Part shown: piece after piece, positions 52,323 to 61,082 of the stretch | Position numbering within the stretch: position 1 is the first letter of the stretch | How the letters are laid out: every line of letters starts with the position of its first letter | Assembly (NCBI RefSeq): GCF_022496765.1 | Contig: NZ_VANV01000009.1 | Span: 331,813-395,812, forward strand | Direction of reading: 5' to 3' | Origin: Acidaminobacter sp. JC074 | Lineage (GTDB): Bacteria > Bacillota > Clostridia > Peptostreptococcales > Acidaminobacteraceae | Length of the DNA: 64,000 bases | Translations under genes and position numbers: made by a program | The notes under the pieces: model-generated | What the model saw: only the letters and a program-made list of their open reading frames with translations | Told to the model about the DNA's origin: nothing | Databases searched by the model: none

Positions 52323-53007
52323 TTTTACCACTCCTTAAAGCCATCTTAGCAGCTTCTTGCTCGGATTCCTTTTTAGACCTACCTTCACCAATTCCGATAA
52401 CAGCAGCGTTTATTTTTACAGCTGTTCTGAATAGCTTTCTATGGTCCGGTCCTTTTTCTTCTAAGAGTTCATACTTGATTCTGTTGTCCTTTTTCATTTG
52501 AACAATCTCTTGTAAGTGGGTCTTATAATCATCAACGATCAGGCCTCTTTCAACCAAGTCGATTTTTTCTGCCATCAAGTCAAAAATGATGGGTCTTACA
52601 ACTTCAAAGCCACCATCTAAATAAAGCGCTGCAATCAGGGCTTCAAAGGCATCCGCTAAAATAGATCTTCTGGTACGGCCACCGGTCAAGGCTTCACCTT
52701 TACCAAACAGCATGTATTCACCAAGTTCTATTTCTGAAGCCACTTCAGCAAGTGTCGCCTCACATACGATTTTTGATCTTGTTTTGGTCAGCTCACCTTC
52801 TTTAAAATCAGGATTTTTCTTGTAAACATATTCACTGATAATAACACCCAGTACAGAATCACCTAAAAACTCCAGTCTTTCATTGTATTCTGCTTTTCTA
52901 TCTCTTAACTCATTGGCATAAGAACTATGGGTAAGGGCAAGCCTCAAGTGGTCTGGGTTCTTAAATTGGTAACCCAGAAGATTTTCTAACTCATTTAGTT
53001 TTTTCAT
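52309..53007 (-). CDS. rnc: Ribonuclease III
   Basis: This is a 232-aa RNase III. The catalytic signature is ERLEFLGDSVLGVI, a second acidic motif is ADAFEALIAALYLDGG, and a C-terminal dsRNA-binding domain has GRSKKESEQEAAKMAL. It cuts double-stranded RNA in rRNA maturation and mRNA control. AAAGGAG precedes the ATG. Confidence 0.98.
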   Translation of the reverse strand: MKKLNELENLLGYQFKNPDHLRLALTHSSYANELRDRKAEYNERLEFLGDSVLGVIISEYVYKKNPDFKEGELTKTRSKIVCEATLAEVASEIELGEYMLFGKGEALTGGRTRRSILADAFEALIAALYLDGGFEVVRPIIFDLMAEKIDLVERGLIVDDYKTHLQEIVQMKKDNRIKYELLEEKGPDHRKLFRTAVKINAAVIGIGEGRSKKESEQEAAKMALRSGKIEAL

Positions 53008-53173
53008 ACACTCTCCTTTCGAAGAATTACTAAATTAGAAAAATCATAAATTTTATGACCTATCTAATTGAGTAATTCAAATATAATTATATAATTTTTG
53101 ACCTTAAAAATAAAGCGTTCATGCCCTATATAAGACTTTTTTAGGATTTATTTTTTTAATCCTAAGGATAAGA

Positions 53174-53197
53174 AATCCTCCACCTGAGTGAAGGATT
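53174..53197 (-). terminator. Weak terminator behind the DUF4438 gene
   Basis: AATCCTCCAC (53174-53183) pairs with GTGAAGGATT (53188-53197), one G-U pair, 4-nt loop; the U-tract on the minus strand is poor (TCTTATCC), so efficiency is doubtful. Confidence 0.45.
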
Positions 53198-53213
53198 CAT
53201 AAACACATGTAAA

Positions 53214-54068
53214 TTAGGCTTTTTCTAAGTACTTACCTATATTGGCTTGAGGATTCATCTGACCTTTTATAAGCGGCTTCTTCGTCGTCATAATAACCGA
53301 TACACCTGGACCATGGCCCATTTTAACACAGTCACTGTGCATGATGACACCAATACTCACAGCACCTTTTAGATAACCTCTACCAAAAGAGTTGTCACAG
53401 TCTCTAAGAAGAACAATATCACCAAAACATAATTTGTCTAGACCAAATTCCTTAATGGCATCTGTATCAGCAGTCATAATGTCGTAATCACCTGTATAAG
53501 CACTAGGAGAACCTATGCCTGAACCCATTAGGTAAGCTGGCACTTCTGCTACAACATCAACGATTAGCTGACCATCTACCTCTTGTATGTTCATTTTCTC
53601 GAAAAGCTCAGGATCGATACTCATCACATTAACTTCAGGATAATCCAGAAGCTGCATGCCCTGTCCATGACCCTTAATTAAAATTTTATCGTCAATGGCC
53701 ATGTTTTCTAAATCCTCTTGCGAAAATGAGATCATGACATGGTCGATACCACCATGAACACCAATAACATAGCCTTTCGCCCCTTTGGCATCTCCAGATA
53801 CAACTTTCGCTGTGTTTCCAACACATGCAAATGTATTGAGGGCAGCATTTTCACTGGCATTTTCATTACGAATAGAAACACCTGGCTCTACATGGTCTCC
53901 AGCCCAACCAAATGCTGGATCTCCAACCTTTACATTGTATGTAATACCGCCTGTAGCTGGTAAAATGCGAGGATCTCCCTCATGAGTTATTCTATAATTT
54001 CCACCAAGTGGATGATGAATCTTTCCTTGAAGTGATTGCATAACCAATCTGTTTTTATTTGTTTTCAT
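53214..54068 (-). CDS. DUF4438-domain protein
   Basis: This 284-aa protein resembles the DUF4438 family (Thermotoga TM1086-type). Typical stretches are GDPRILPATGGITYNVKVGD, GVHGGIDHVMISF, GIGSPSAYTGDYDIMT and MHSDCVKMGHGPGVSVIMT. Structures exist, but no activity is known to me. There is no signal peptide. CGGAGGTG precedes the ATG. A TATAAT lies in the divergent promoter region (54088-54093, minus). Confidence 0.85.
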   Translation of the reverse strand: MKTNKNRLVMQSLQGKIHHPLGGNYRITHEGDPRILPATGGITYNVKVGDPAFGWAGDHVEPGVSIRNENASENAALNTFACVGNTAKVVSGDAKGAKGYVIGVHGGIDHVMISFSQEDLENMAIDDKILIKGHGQGMQLLDYPEVNVMSIDPELFEKMNIQEVDGQLIVDVVAEVPAYLMGSGIGSPSAYTGDYDIMTADTDAIKEFGLDKLCFGDIVLLRDCDNSFGRGYLKGAVSIGVIMHSDCVKMGHGPGVSVIMTTKKPLIKGQMNPQANIGKYLEKA

Positions 54069-54130
54069 ATCAACACCTCCGAAAATTATTATAACACATA
54101 TATAGAAAAAATGAATTTTTTCAAATATTA

Positions 54131-54159
54131 TTTACAAGCAAAGAATTATTTATTATAAT
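54131..54159 (+). promoter_or_regulatory. Promoter of the small acidic protein gene
   Basis: TTTACA (54131-54136), 17 nt, TATAAT (54154-54159); the RBS AAGGAG follows at 54180-54185. Confidence 0.78.
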
Positions 54160-54194
54160 TTTACTTGCACAAAATTATCATAAGGAGTTAAGAC

Positions 54195-54431
54195 ATGGAA
54201 GAATTAAATTTAGAAATATTAAACGAAATTTTTGAAGAGGTTATTGACCTAGACAATCCTCAATTTTTAAACTTGTACCAAGCACTTATACCTTTTAATG
54301 AGGAGATTGATCAAAGCGAAATGGCTGACTATTTAACGGAGAACTTTAGTGTAACCACCGAAGGCGAGCTGGCCGATATGGCTGATTACGAAAAGAATAC
54401 TTTTGTTGAGTATATAATAAATGTCTACTAA
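54195..54431 (+). CDS. Small acidic protein, unknown (78 aa)
   Basis: This 78-aa protein has about 22 acidic residues against only one basic residue (one Lys) and alternating hydrophobic positions (LNLEILNEIFEEVIDL). No cysteine, signal peptide or membrane helix is visible. Near the end it reads DYEKNTFVEYIINVY. Its own promoter, AAGGAG and terminator make it a single-gene unit. I recognise no family. Confidence 0.72.
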   Translation: MEELNLEILNEIFEEVIDLDNPQFLNLYQALIPFNEEIDQSEMADYLTENFSVTTEGELADMADYEKNTFVEYIINVY

Positions 54432-54453
54432 AAAAGGATCGAAAGATCCTTTT
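54432..54453. terminator. Bidirectional terminator
   Basis: AAAAGGATC (54432-54440) pairs with GATCCTTTT (54445-54453), GAAA loop. U-rich tails are on both strands, serving the acidic protein gene and the convergent YibE/F gene. Confidence 0.85.
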
Positions 54454-55615
54454 AAACTTTTTTGACTCTATTAAAACCAGAAATAATAGCGGTCAGCGGA
54501 ATCGCCATAATAAGACCAGTACTTCCTGCAACAGCTCTAATTACTTCAGATGCAATCATATCCATATTGATAATTTCTGTAAAGGACATGTTAAATGCAT
54601 TGAATAAAAGCATTAGATGAAGCGCACCACCTGTATAAGCAAGTATCAATGTATTTGACATTGACCCCATAATATCTCGACCGACATTTAATCCAGACTT
54701 AATGAGTTCTTTAGTTGTAATTTCCGGATGTACACTTTCAATTTCATACATAGAAGATGCAACCGAAACAGTAACGTCCATTATAGCACCTAAAGCACCT
54801 ATTAAAATACCAGCATATAATATACCCTTAAAGTCTAAGAATGACTTTTGTGGCACATAAGCAAGCATTTGAGCCTCATCTCCACTCAATCCTGTTAACT
54901 GAGCACCATTACCAATAACAAAAACAACAAACCCAGCAATCATCAACCCTATAACAGTCCCTAAAATCGCTGACAAGGTCTTTTTATTTCTTCCTACAAT
55001 CAGTAATAAGGTTACAACTGTTGTTACAATGCATATAAAAGTAGAAGATAAAATCGGATTGTACCCATTTAAGATCATAGGTACCAATACTAATACAATA
55101 ATACCACCTGTAAATATTAAGCTCAGTACAGATTTGATACCGTTTTTTCCACCAATAACTGTTAAGAGAATTAAGAAACCAAGTACTGCAGCATAGACAT
55201 ACTGTTCTCTTACCTTCTCTACAATTTGGAGAGAATAAATCTGGCCATCTTCATCTTCAAACATACGCAGGAGCATTTTATCTTCAGGTTCAAAAATTAA
55301 CTTATATGGGTTTATCATTTCTATAATATTTTGTACTGTATAAACCTCACCTGTATGGCTTCCTGTTATCAACTCTATTTTAATATGCTGGTAACGCCTG
55401 TCTGATTGCAAAGGTACGTCTGGCCGTTCCTCTTTGGTTTCGTCTAATGTGATTTCAATAATCCTCGCCTTAACAGCTGTATATTCGGGTCTCATACTAT
55501 CTTCATAATAATCTTCTAACTCTTGGTCTAGCTTGTCAGCTTCTTCTGCATCTGTAGCAAACACACTACCTGTTACCAAAAGTAAAATCATTAAAATCAT
55601 AAGTAATTTCTTCAT
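54452..55615 (-). CDS. YibE/F-family membrane protein
   Basis: This 387-aa protein starts with a signal peptide (LLMILMILLLVTGSVFA). An extracytoplasmic region of about 110 residues follows, then seven or so transmembrane helices with patterns of the YibE/F family (GAIMDVTVSVASSMYEI, MGSMSNTLILAYTGGALHLML). The function is not known. AGGAGAGT precedes the ATG. It lies 67 bp behind the 5'-nucleotidase gene, whose terminator separates them. Confidence 0.88.
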   Translation of the reverse strand: MKKLLMILMILLLVTGSVFATDAEEADKLDQELEDYYEDSMRPEYTAVKARIIEITLDETKEERPDVPLQSDRRYQHIKIELITGSHTGEVYTVQNIIEMINPYKLIFEPEDKMLLRMFEDEDGQIYSLQIVEKVREQYVYAAVLGFLILLTVIGGKNGIKSVLSLIFTGGIIVLVLVPMILNGYNPILSSTFICIVTTVVTLLLIVGRNKKTLSAILGTVIGLMIAGFVVFVIGNGAQLTGLSGDEAQMLAYVPQKSFLDFKGILYAGILIGALGAIMDVTVSVASSMYEIESVHPEITTKELIKSGLNVGRDIMGSMSNTLILAYTGGALHLMLLFNAFNMSFTEIINMDMIASEVIRAVAGSTGLIMAIPLTAIISGFNRVKKV

Positions 55616-55652
55616 TATGACTCTCCTTAAATCCTCCTAAAACTTCCAAAAG

Positions 55653-55673
55653 AAAAGCCTCCATAAGGAGGCT
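55653..55673 (-). terminator. 5'-nucleotidase gene terminator
   Basis: AGCCTCC (55656-55662) pairs with GGAGGCT (55667-55673), loop ATAA, then UUUUCUUUU on the minus strand. Confidence 0.85.
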
Positions 55674-55682
55674 ATCTCAACA

Positions 55683-57443
55683 TTATTCTACAGGTAATTT
55701 TAATTGTTGTCCAACTAAAATGAAGTTTGGATCTAAAATTTGATTGATATCAACAATAACTTGAATTGTTGTTTTGTTATCTCTAGCAATCTTCCAAAGA
55801 ACATCGCCAGCTACAACTGTATACATTTCTAAATCAACAGTTTTTTCTGTTAATACATCAACAGTCTTAGGTGAAATAGAACCAGTTGCCTTGATAGCAT
55901 CTACCATTACATCTCTAATTGGAATGAAAGTATCCACGTCATTTTGAGCATTTGTAAAGTTATACTTGTCACCACCTGTAAAGATGAAATCATTTGTAGC
56001 TACGCTATATAGTTTATCATCTTCAATTGGTGTACCATCTAATAAAGTTAAAGAAACAAGTCTAGAACCAAACTCTGCTTTAGGATCATAAACTGCTTTT
56101 AAACCAGAGAATGAACCATCACGTACATCTGGGTTTAATAAACCGTTTTCGATAACAGCTTTTAAATCTTTACCTGGAAGGTCCATCTTAATTAACTGGT
56201 TGTCATATGGCATGATTTCATACATGTCACCCATAGTGATATCACCAGCGTAGAGTGATCTTCTTAAACCACCACCGTTTTGAACAGCAATGTCTGTACC
56301 AGCTTTTTCTGCCATTACTTCACAAGTCCATAGACCTAATTGAGTTACGTTTGGTAATTCATGATCAAATTCTGCAGTAGCAGTTCCAACTTTTTCGTTT
56401 AATACAGGACCAACTTTTTCTTCGTAAGAAGCGAATACTTCTTGAGTCGCAGCATCAGGAATGATATCTGACTTAGTCTTGTAAGTGTTATCCACTGTAG
56501 CTACTACATCTTTAACCGTACCATCTTCATTTAACTCAATTGCTAATTTACCTAAAGATCTACCATACTTATAAGCTTGTACAATTGCTACTTCATTTAC
56601 ATTACCAGCAACAGTCTTATGGCTGTGTGCAGAAATAATTGCATCTAAGCCAGTTACACCTTCAGCTACCTCAGCAGCAGTACCAGTGATTACTTTTGTT
56701 TCTGAATCTTGCTTAGAATCTAAGTGAGTTACAGCAATGATTACGTCTGGTGTACCTTCTTCAGCCTTACCAGCTTGTAAGAAGTCAATCCACTCTTGAG
56801 CAGCAACGATAGGATCTCTAAACTCTAATCCTGAAACATGCTCAGCTTTAGTTAAAGTTAAAGTATCTTGGTGAGCAAGACCGATTAAACCAATCTTAAT
56901 ACCACCTTGTTCAATAACCATATAAGGCTTAGCCCATTCTACAGGCTCATTTGTAGCAGTATCATAAATGTTTGAAGCTAAGTAAGTAAAGTTACCTTCT
57001 TCAGCCCATTTAGTAATCCACTCTCTACCCCAGTCAAACTCATGGTTACCAACTGCAGACGCAACAACGCCCATAGCCTTCATCATATCAGTTACTGGTG
57101 CACCATGTGTTAAGTTAGAAGTTGCAGTACCTTGGTAGTTGTCACCACCAGCGATGAAAATCGTATTAGGATTTGCCGCTTTTAACTCGTTAGCTTTACC
57201 AACCATTTTTGACATACCAAGGTTCTTACCCCAGTCTCTCGTATCTTCTGCCACGTTACCGTGGAAGTCGTTGAAAGTAATAATGTCAATTGTGTTTGCT
57301 TCAACAACTTCTTCAGTTGTTGTTGTTGTTGCAGTTGTAGTAACTGTAGTCTCTTCAGCAACCGCAGTAGCAGGTAAACCTGCAAACAGTGTGAATAACA
57401 TCGTCAATACAAGAACAACACTAATTCTCTTTGTACTTTTCAT
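55683..57443 (-). CDS. Secreted 5'-nucleotidase/metallophosphatase with LysM domain
   Basis: This 586-aa secreted protein has a signal peptide (VVLVLTMLFTLFAGLPATAVA) and a threonine-rich linker. The calcineurin-like metallophosphoesterase domain shows FNDFHGN, GGDNYQG, GNHEFDWG and SAHSHK. A 5'-nucleotidase C-terminal domain has NGGGLRRSLYAGDIT and YDNQLIKMDLPG. A LysM repeat ends the chain (VVAGDVLWKIARDNKTTIQ). It should act at the cell wall, salvaging phosphate/nucleosides from extracellular nucleotides. GGGGAG is the RBS. Confidence 0.94.
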   Translation of the reverse strand: MKSTKRISVVLVLTMLFTLFAGLPATAVAEETTVTTTATTTTTEEVVEANTIDIITFNDFHGNVAEDTRDWGKNLGMSKMVGKANELKAANPNTIFIAGGDNYQGTATSNLTHGAPVTDMMKAMGVVASAVGNHEFDWGREWITKWAEEGNFTYLASNIYDTATNEPVEWAKPYMVIEQGGIKIGLIGLAHQDTLTLTKAEHVSGLEFRDPIVAAQEWIDFLQAGKAEEGTPDVIIAVTHLDSKQDSETKVITGTAAEVAEGVTGLDAIISAHSHKTVAGNVNEVAIVQAYKYGRSLGKLAIELNEDGTVKDVVATVDNTYKTKSDIIPDAATQEVFASYEEKVGPVLNEKVGTATAEFDHELPNVTQLGLWTCEVMAEKAGTDIAVQNGGGLRRSLYAGDITMGDMYEIMPYDNQLIKMDLPGKDLKAVIENGLLNPDVRDGSFSGLKAVYDPKAEFGSRLVSLTLLDGTPIEDDKLYSVATNDFIFTGGDKYNFTNAQNDVDTFIPIRDVMVDAIKATGSISPKTVDVLTEKTVDLEMYTVVAGDVLWKIARDNKTTIQVIVDINQILDPNFILVGQQLKLPVE

Positions 57444-57475
57444 GTTTTCTCCCCTTTAATATGTAGATAATGTTT

Positions 57476-57489
57476 TAGAGTAAACTCTA
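57476..57489. promoter_or_regulatory. Palindrome by the 5'-nucleotidase promoter
   Basis: TAGAGTAAACTCTA (6-2-6 arms) directly follows TATAAAAT (57489-57496, minus strand), a possible -10. A repressor bound here would cover the start of transcription. No regulator is assigned. Confidence 0.4.
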
Positions 57490-57497
57490 TTTTATAT

Positions 57498-57741
57498 CAT
57501 ACTACATATTAAATAAAATCCCAATATATCTTTACTACAAATTAGGATAATGTTTTCATTACAATTTTTTCTGTCAAGAACGCTTTTTTTCTTGACAAAC
57601 ATAAAAAATATACTGAAACAAGTCAAAATCATGTCGAGTTCAGACAATTCCGACTACAAATAGAGTCTATTTCATAGTTCGAGTTATAAGTCGGGAAATT
57701 AACACAAATTTTCTTTATGTACTTTTTACAAAAAGCACGAA
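57498..57741. other. Intergenic region between fabF and the 5'-nucleotidase gene
   Basis: No gene is seen. It holds a 9-bp inverted repeat TGTCAAGAA (57572-57580) / TTCTTGACA (57589-57597); each arm contains a TTGACA facing opposite ways. No -10 is at the right distance on the plus strand, and only weak ones are on the minus strand. The remainder has several GTCGAGTT/CGAGTTAT-like short repeats near 57630-57700. Confidence 0.35.
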
Positions 57742-57759
57742 AAGACTCCTAGGAGTCTT
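57742..57759 (-). terminator. Terminator at the end of the fab operon
   Basis: AAGACTCC TAGGAGTCTT (57742-57759) is palindromic with a UUUUC end on the minus strand, 36 bp past the fabF stop. Confidence 0.65.
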
Positions 57760-57794
57760 CGTCGTACAATGTTTATAAGTGAAGCTGAAAAGTA

Positions 57795-59036
57795 TTACTC
57801 TTCAAACTTTCTAACAATTAATGTACCATTATGGCCGCCAAAACCTAACGAGTTAGATAAAGCGTAATTAACAACTTTTTCTACACCTGTATTAGGTGTG
57901 TAGTTTAAATCAAGCTCTGGGTCTTGATTGTGTAAGTTGATTGTTGGTGGTACAAAGTCATCATGTACAGCCATAACAGAAGCGATTGCCTCAATTGCAC
58001 CAGATGCACCTAATAAGTGACCTGTCATTGACTTAGTTGACGACACATTGATATTATAAGCATGGTCACCTAAAGCTGACTTAATAGCCATAGTCTCAAA
58101 CTTGTCATTGTATGGCGTTGAAGTACCATGTGCATTGATATAATCAATTGCAGTTGGCTCGATACCAGCATCATTCATGGCCATCTTCATACATCTAGCA
58201 GCACCTTCACCACCTGGTGCAGGACTTGTAATATGGTAAGCATCTGCTGTTGCACCATAACCCACTACTTCTGCATAAATTTCAGCACCACGTGCTTTTG
58301 CATGGTCTAATGATTCAAGTACCAATACACCAGCACCCTCACCCATTACAAAACCGTCACGGCCTTCATCAAATGGTCTAGAAGCAGTCAGCGGATCATC
58401 ATTTCTTGTTGACATAGCCTTCATTGTACAGAAGCCCGACATACCCAGTTCACATATTGATGCTTCTGCACCACCTGTAAACATAACATCTGCATCACCA
58501 CGCTGAATCACTTTAAAAGCATCACCAATTGCATGTGTACCAGAAGCACAAGCTGTAACAACAGTTGTATTAGGACCTTGAGCACCTAAATCCATAGAAA
58601 CCATACCTGAAGCCATGTTTGTAATCATCATTGGAATTAAGAAAGGACTCACTCTCTTAGGGCCTTTGGCAACCAACTTCTTATGTTGTTCTTCTAAAGT
58701 TTGGATACCACCAATACCAGACCCCATAATAACACCAACACGTGTCATATCAGTCTTTTCAAAATCCATTTTTGAATCTGTATGAGCCATTTGTGCAGCT
58801 GCAATAGCAAAGTGCGCAAATCTGTCCATACGCTTTGCTTCTTTTTTATTGATATACTCACTAGGATCGAAGTCCCTGATTTGACAAGCTACCTGTGTTG
58901 TGTAGTCAGTCGTATCAAAGGCATCAATCATACTAGCGCCGTTTTTACCTGTTTTTAAACCATTAAAGAATGCATCTTTTCCGTGACCGATTGGTGTCAC
59001 TGCACCAATACCTGTTACGACAACTCTTCTTTTCAT
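57795..59036 (-). CDS. fabF: Beta-ketoacyl-ACP synthase II
   Basis: About 413 aa from the ATG at 59036 (GGAGG 5 nt upstream). Four codons earlier a TTG would include the RBS. The catalytic Cys lies in VTACASGTHAIG, and the His residues in NAHGTSTPYND and STKSMTGHLLGASG. It elongates acyl-ACP with malonyl-ACP. It is the last gene of the fap/fab operon, behind acpP and a hairpin. Confidence 0.97.
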   Translation of the reverse strand: MKRRVVVTGIGAVTPIGHGKDAFFNGLKTGKNGASMIDAFDTTDYTTQVACQIRDFDPSEYINKKEAKRMDRFAHFAIAAAQMAHTDSKMDFEKTDMTRVGVIMGSGIGGIQTLEEQHKKLVAKGPKRVSPFLIPMMITNMASGMVSMDLGAQGPNTTVVTACASGTHAIGDAFKVIQRGDADVMFTGGAEASICELGMSGFCTMKAMSTRNDDPLTASRPFDEGRDGFVMGEGAGVLVLESLDHAKARGAEIYAEVVGYGATADAYHITSPAPGGEGAARCMKMAMNDAGIEPTAIDYINAHGTSTPYNDKFETMAIKSALGDHAYNINVSSTKSMTGHLLGASGAIEAIASVMAVHDDFVPPTINLHNQDPELDLNYTPNTGVEKVVNYALSNSLGFGGHNGTLIVRKFEE

Positions 59037-59088
59037 GTTATCCTCCAAAATATATTTAAATAATTTAAAATTATAATTGCTAAAAGTT

Positions 59089-59111
59089 AAGGCTTGAAAA
59101 TATCAAGCCTT
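59089..59111 (-). terminator. Hairpin between acpP and fabF
   Basis: AAGGCTTGA (59089-59097) pairs with TCAAGCCTT (59103-59111), 5-nt loop. The tail AACTTTTAGC has no strong U-tract. It may attenuate transcription or protect the abundant acpP message. Confidence 0.55.
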
Positions 59112-59122
59112 TAAGATTTTGA

Positions 59123-59353
59123 TTAAGCTACTTTTGATTCAATGTAGTCTACGATGTCACCGATGTTATCAAACTTCTCAGCTTCTTCGTCTGGAATTTC
59201 AATATCAAATTCATCTTCAAAAGCCATGATGATTTCAACAGCATCTAAAGAGTCTGCTTCTAAATCTTTCATCATTGAAGTTGTTCTTTCAATCTTAACA
59301 TCATCTTCTAAACCTAATTGATCAATAATAATTTCTTTAACCTTCTCAAACAT
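59123..59353 (-). CDS. acpP: Acyl carrier protein
   Basis: This is a 76-aa ACP from the ATG at 59353; an in-frame GTG three codons before lies too close to the AAGGTG. The phosphopantetheine serine is in EADSLDAVEI. It is strongly acidic and helical, as expected. It carries growing acyl chains through the fab cycle encoded around it. Confidence 0.98.
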   Translation of the reverse strand: MFEKVKEIIIDQLGLEDDVKIERTTSMMKDLEADSLDAVEIIMAFEDEFDIEIPDEEAEKFDNIGDIVDYIESKVA

Positions 59354-59402
59354 ACTTTTCACCTTTTCCTTATAAATATTATTTTATACAAAACCCTAAG
59401 GG

Positions 59403-60143
59403 TTAAATATACATACCACCATCCACTTGTAAAGTTTGACCAGTAATATATGCAGACTGATCTCCTACAAGGAATGAAACTGTGTTTGCTACATCTGCTG
59501 CAGAACCAAATCTTGCAAGTGGAATTGCTGTCATGTAGTTTTCTACAACTTTTTCATCTAATTTTGCTGTCATATCTGATTCAATAAAACCAGGGGCAAC
59601 AGCATTGACACGAATGCCTCTTGAAGCAAACTCTCTAGCAACTGACTTTGTAAAACCAATGACACCAGCTTTAGAAGCCGCATAGTTTGCTTGACCAGCA
59701 TTGCCCATTAAACCAACTACAGATGTGATATTAACAATAGCACCTGCTCTTTGCTTTAGCATTTTCTTACCAATTAATTTAGTTGCTAAGAAAACACCTT
59801 TCAAGTTGACATCAATTACTTGATCAAAGTCTTCTTCTTTCATTCTTATTAAAAGACCATCTCTTGTAATACCAGCGTTATTGACTAAAATATCAATCTT
59901 ACCTAATTGACTTTCTGTCTCTTTAATTAAATTTTCTATATCAGAAGCTACTGAAACGTTAGCTTTGACTGCGATACCTTTAACACCTAGTGCTTCAACT
60001 TCTTTAACTACTTCATCAGCAGCCGTAGAGTTTGAAGTATAGTTAACAACAATATTAGCACCTTCAGATGCAAGCTTTAAAGCGATTGCCTTACCAATAC
60101 CTCTAGAACCACCAGTTACAACTGCAACTTTATTTTCTAACAT
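59403..60143 (-). CDS. fabG: 3-oxoacyl-ACP reductase
   Basis: This is a 246-aa SDR enzyme. The NADPH motif is TGGSRGIGKAI near the N-terminus. NNAGITRDG and catalytic YAASKAG with a Ser upstream (NITSVVG) follow. The ATG at 60143 is behind GGAGG; an in-frame start 18 codons earlier is inside fabD. It reduces beta-ketoacyl-ACP. Confidence 0.97.
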   Translation of the reverse strand: MLENKVAVVTGGSRGIGKAIALKLASEGANIVVNYTSNSTAADEVVKEVEALGVKGIAVKANVSVASDIENLIKETESQLGKIDILVNNAGITRDGLLIRMKEEDFDQVIDVNLKGVFLATKLIGKKMLKQRAGAIVNITSVVGLMGNAGQANYAASKAGVIGFTKSVAREFASRGIRVNAVAPGFIESDMTAKLDEKVVENYMTAIPLARFGSAADVANTVSFLVGDQSAYITGQTLQVDGGMYI

Positions 60144-60144
60144 A

Positions 60145-61074
60145 TTAAGCCTCCAATTTAGCAAGTGTCTTTTCCAATGAAGCCACATCTTCAACATTTA
60201 AGATGGTTACTTCCCTAGAAATTTTCTTTATAAACTTTGATAATGCCTTACCAGGACCTATTTCAACGAATGTATCAAATCCATCTTCCACAAGTTTTCT
60301 GATTGACATTTCCCATTTTACTGGAGATGAAACCTGATCAATCAACAAGCCTTTAACAGCATCAGAATTTTCTACATAATCAGCAGTAACATTTGCAACT
60401 ACCGGATACGTCATAGGACCAAAAGATACACCTTCAAATTCTACGGCAAGTTTTTCACCAGCACCCTTTAACATTGAAGTATGGAATGGCGCTGATACAG
60501 GCAGCATAACTGCTTTTTTAGCACCTTTTTCTCTACACTTTTCCGAAGCTTTTTCAACAGCAGCTAATTCACCAGCAATTACAAGTTGTCCAGGACAATT
60601 GTAGTTTGCAGGCTCTACAACACCTTCAGTTTCAGCACATGCCTCTTCTACTAAAGCACCATCTAAACCAAGGATTGCAGCCATACCACCAACACCTACT
60701 GGTACTTCTTCTTGCATGTACTTACCTCTTTGACGAACCACTTTAACTGCATCTGATAAATCAAGTACACCTGATGCAACTAAGGCTGAATATTCGCCAA
60801 GGCTAAGTCCAGCAACAGCTTCAGGCTTAATACCTTTTTCTAACATAACCTTGTATACAGCAATTGATGCCGTTAAAATAGAAGGTTGTGTTTTTTCAGT
60901 TAGTTTTAATTCCTCTGCTGAGCTATTAAAACATAGTTCTTTCATATCGTAACCAATTGCCTCAGAGGCCTGATTAAAGACTTCTGAAGCTACTGGATAT
61001 TCTTTTGCTAATTCTTCACCCATACCAACGTATTGAGCACCTTGGCCTGGGAATACAAATGCTATTTTACTCAT
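60145..61074 (-). CDS. fabD: Malonyl-CoA:ACP transacylase
   Basis: This 309-aa enzyme starts at ATG 61074 with AGGAGG 4 nt upstream. The nucleophile is the Ser in GLSLGEYSAL; the catalytic His is in VSAPFHTSML. GQGAQYVGMG is the N-terminal glycine-rich loop. It forms malonyl-ACP. The stop is 1 nt from the fabG ATG. Confidence 0.97.
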   Translation of the reverse strand: MSKIAFVFPGQGAQYVGMGEELAKEYPVASEVFNQASEAIGYDMKELCFNSSAEELKLTEKTQPSILTASIAVYKVMLEKGIKPEAVAGLSLGEYSALVASGVLDLSDAVKVVRQRGKYMQEEVPVGVGGMAAILGLDGALVEEACAETEGVVEPANYNCPGQLVIAGELAAVEKASEKCREKGAKKAVMLPVSAPFHTSMLKGAGEKLAVEFEGVSFGPMTYPVVANVTADYVENSDAVKGLLIDQVSSPVKWEMSIRKLVEDGFDTFVEIGPGKALSKFIKKISREVTILNVEDVASLEKTLAKLEA

Positions 61075-61082
61075 GCTTCCTC

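Noticed and set aside
57572..57597. Divergent promoters from the two TTGACA arms
   Set aside because: No acceptable -10 at 16-18 nt on the plus strand and only poor matches on the minus strand.
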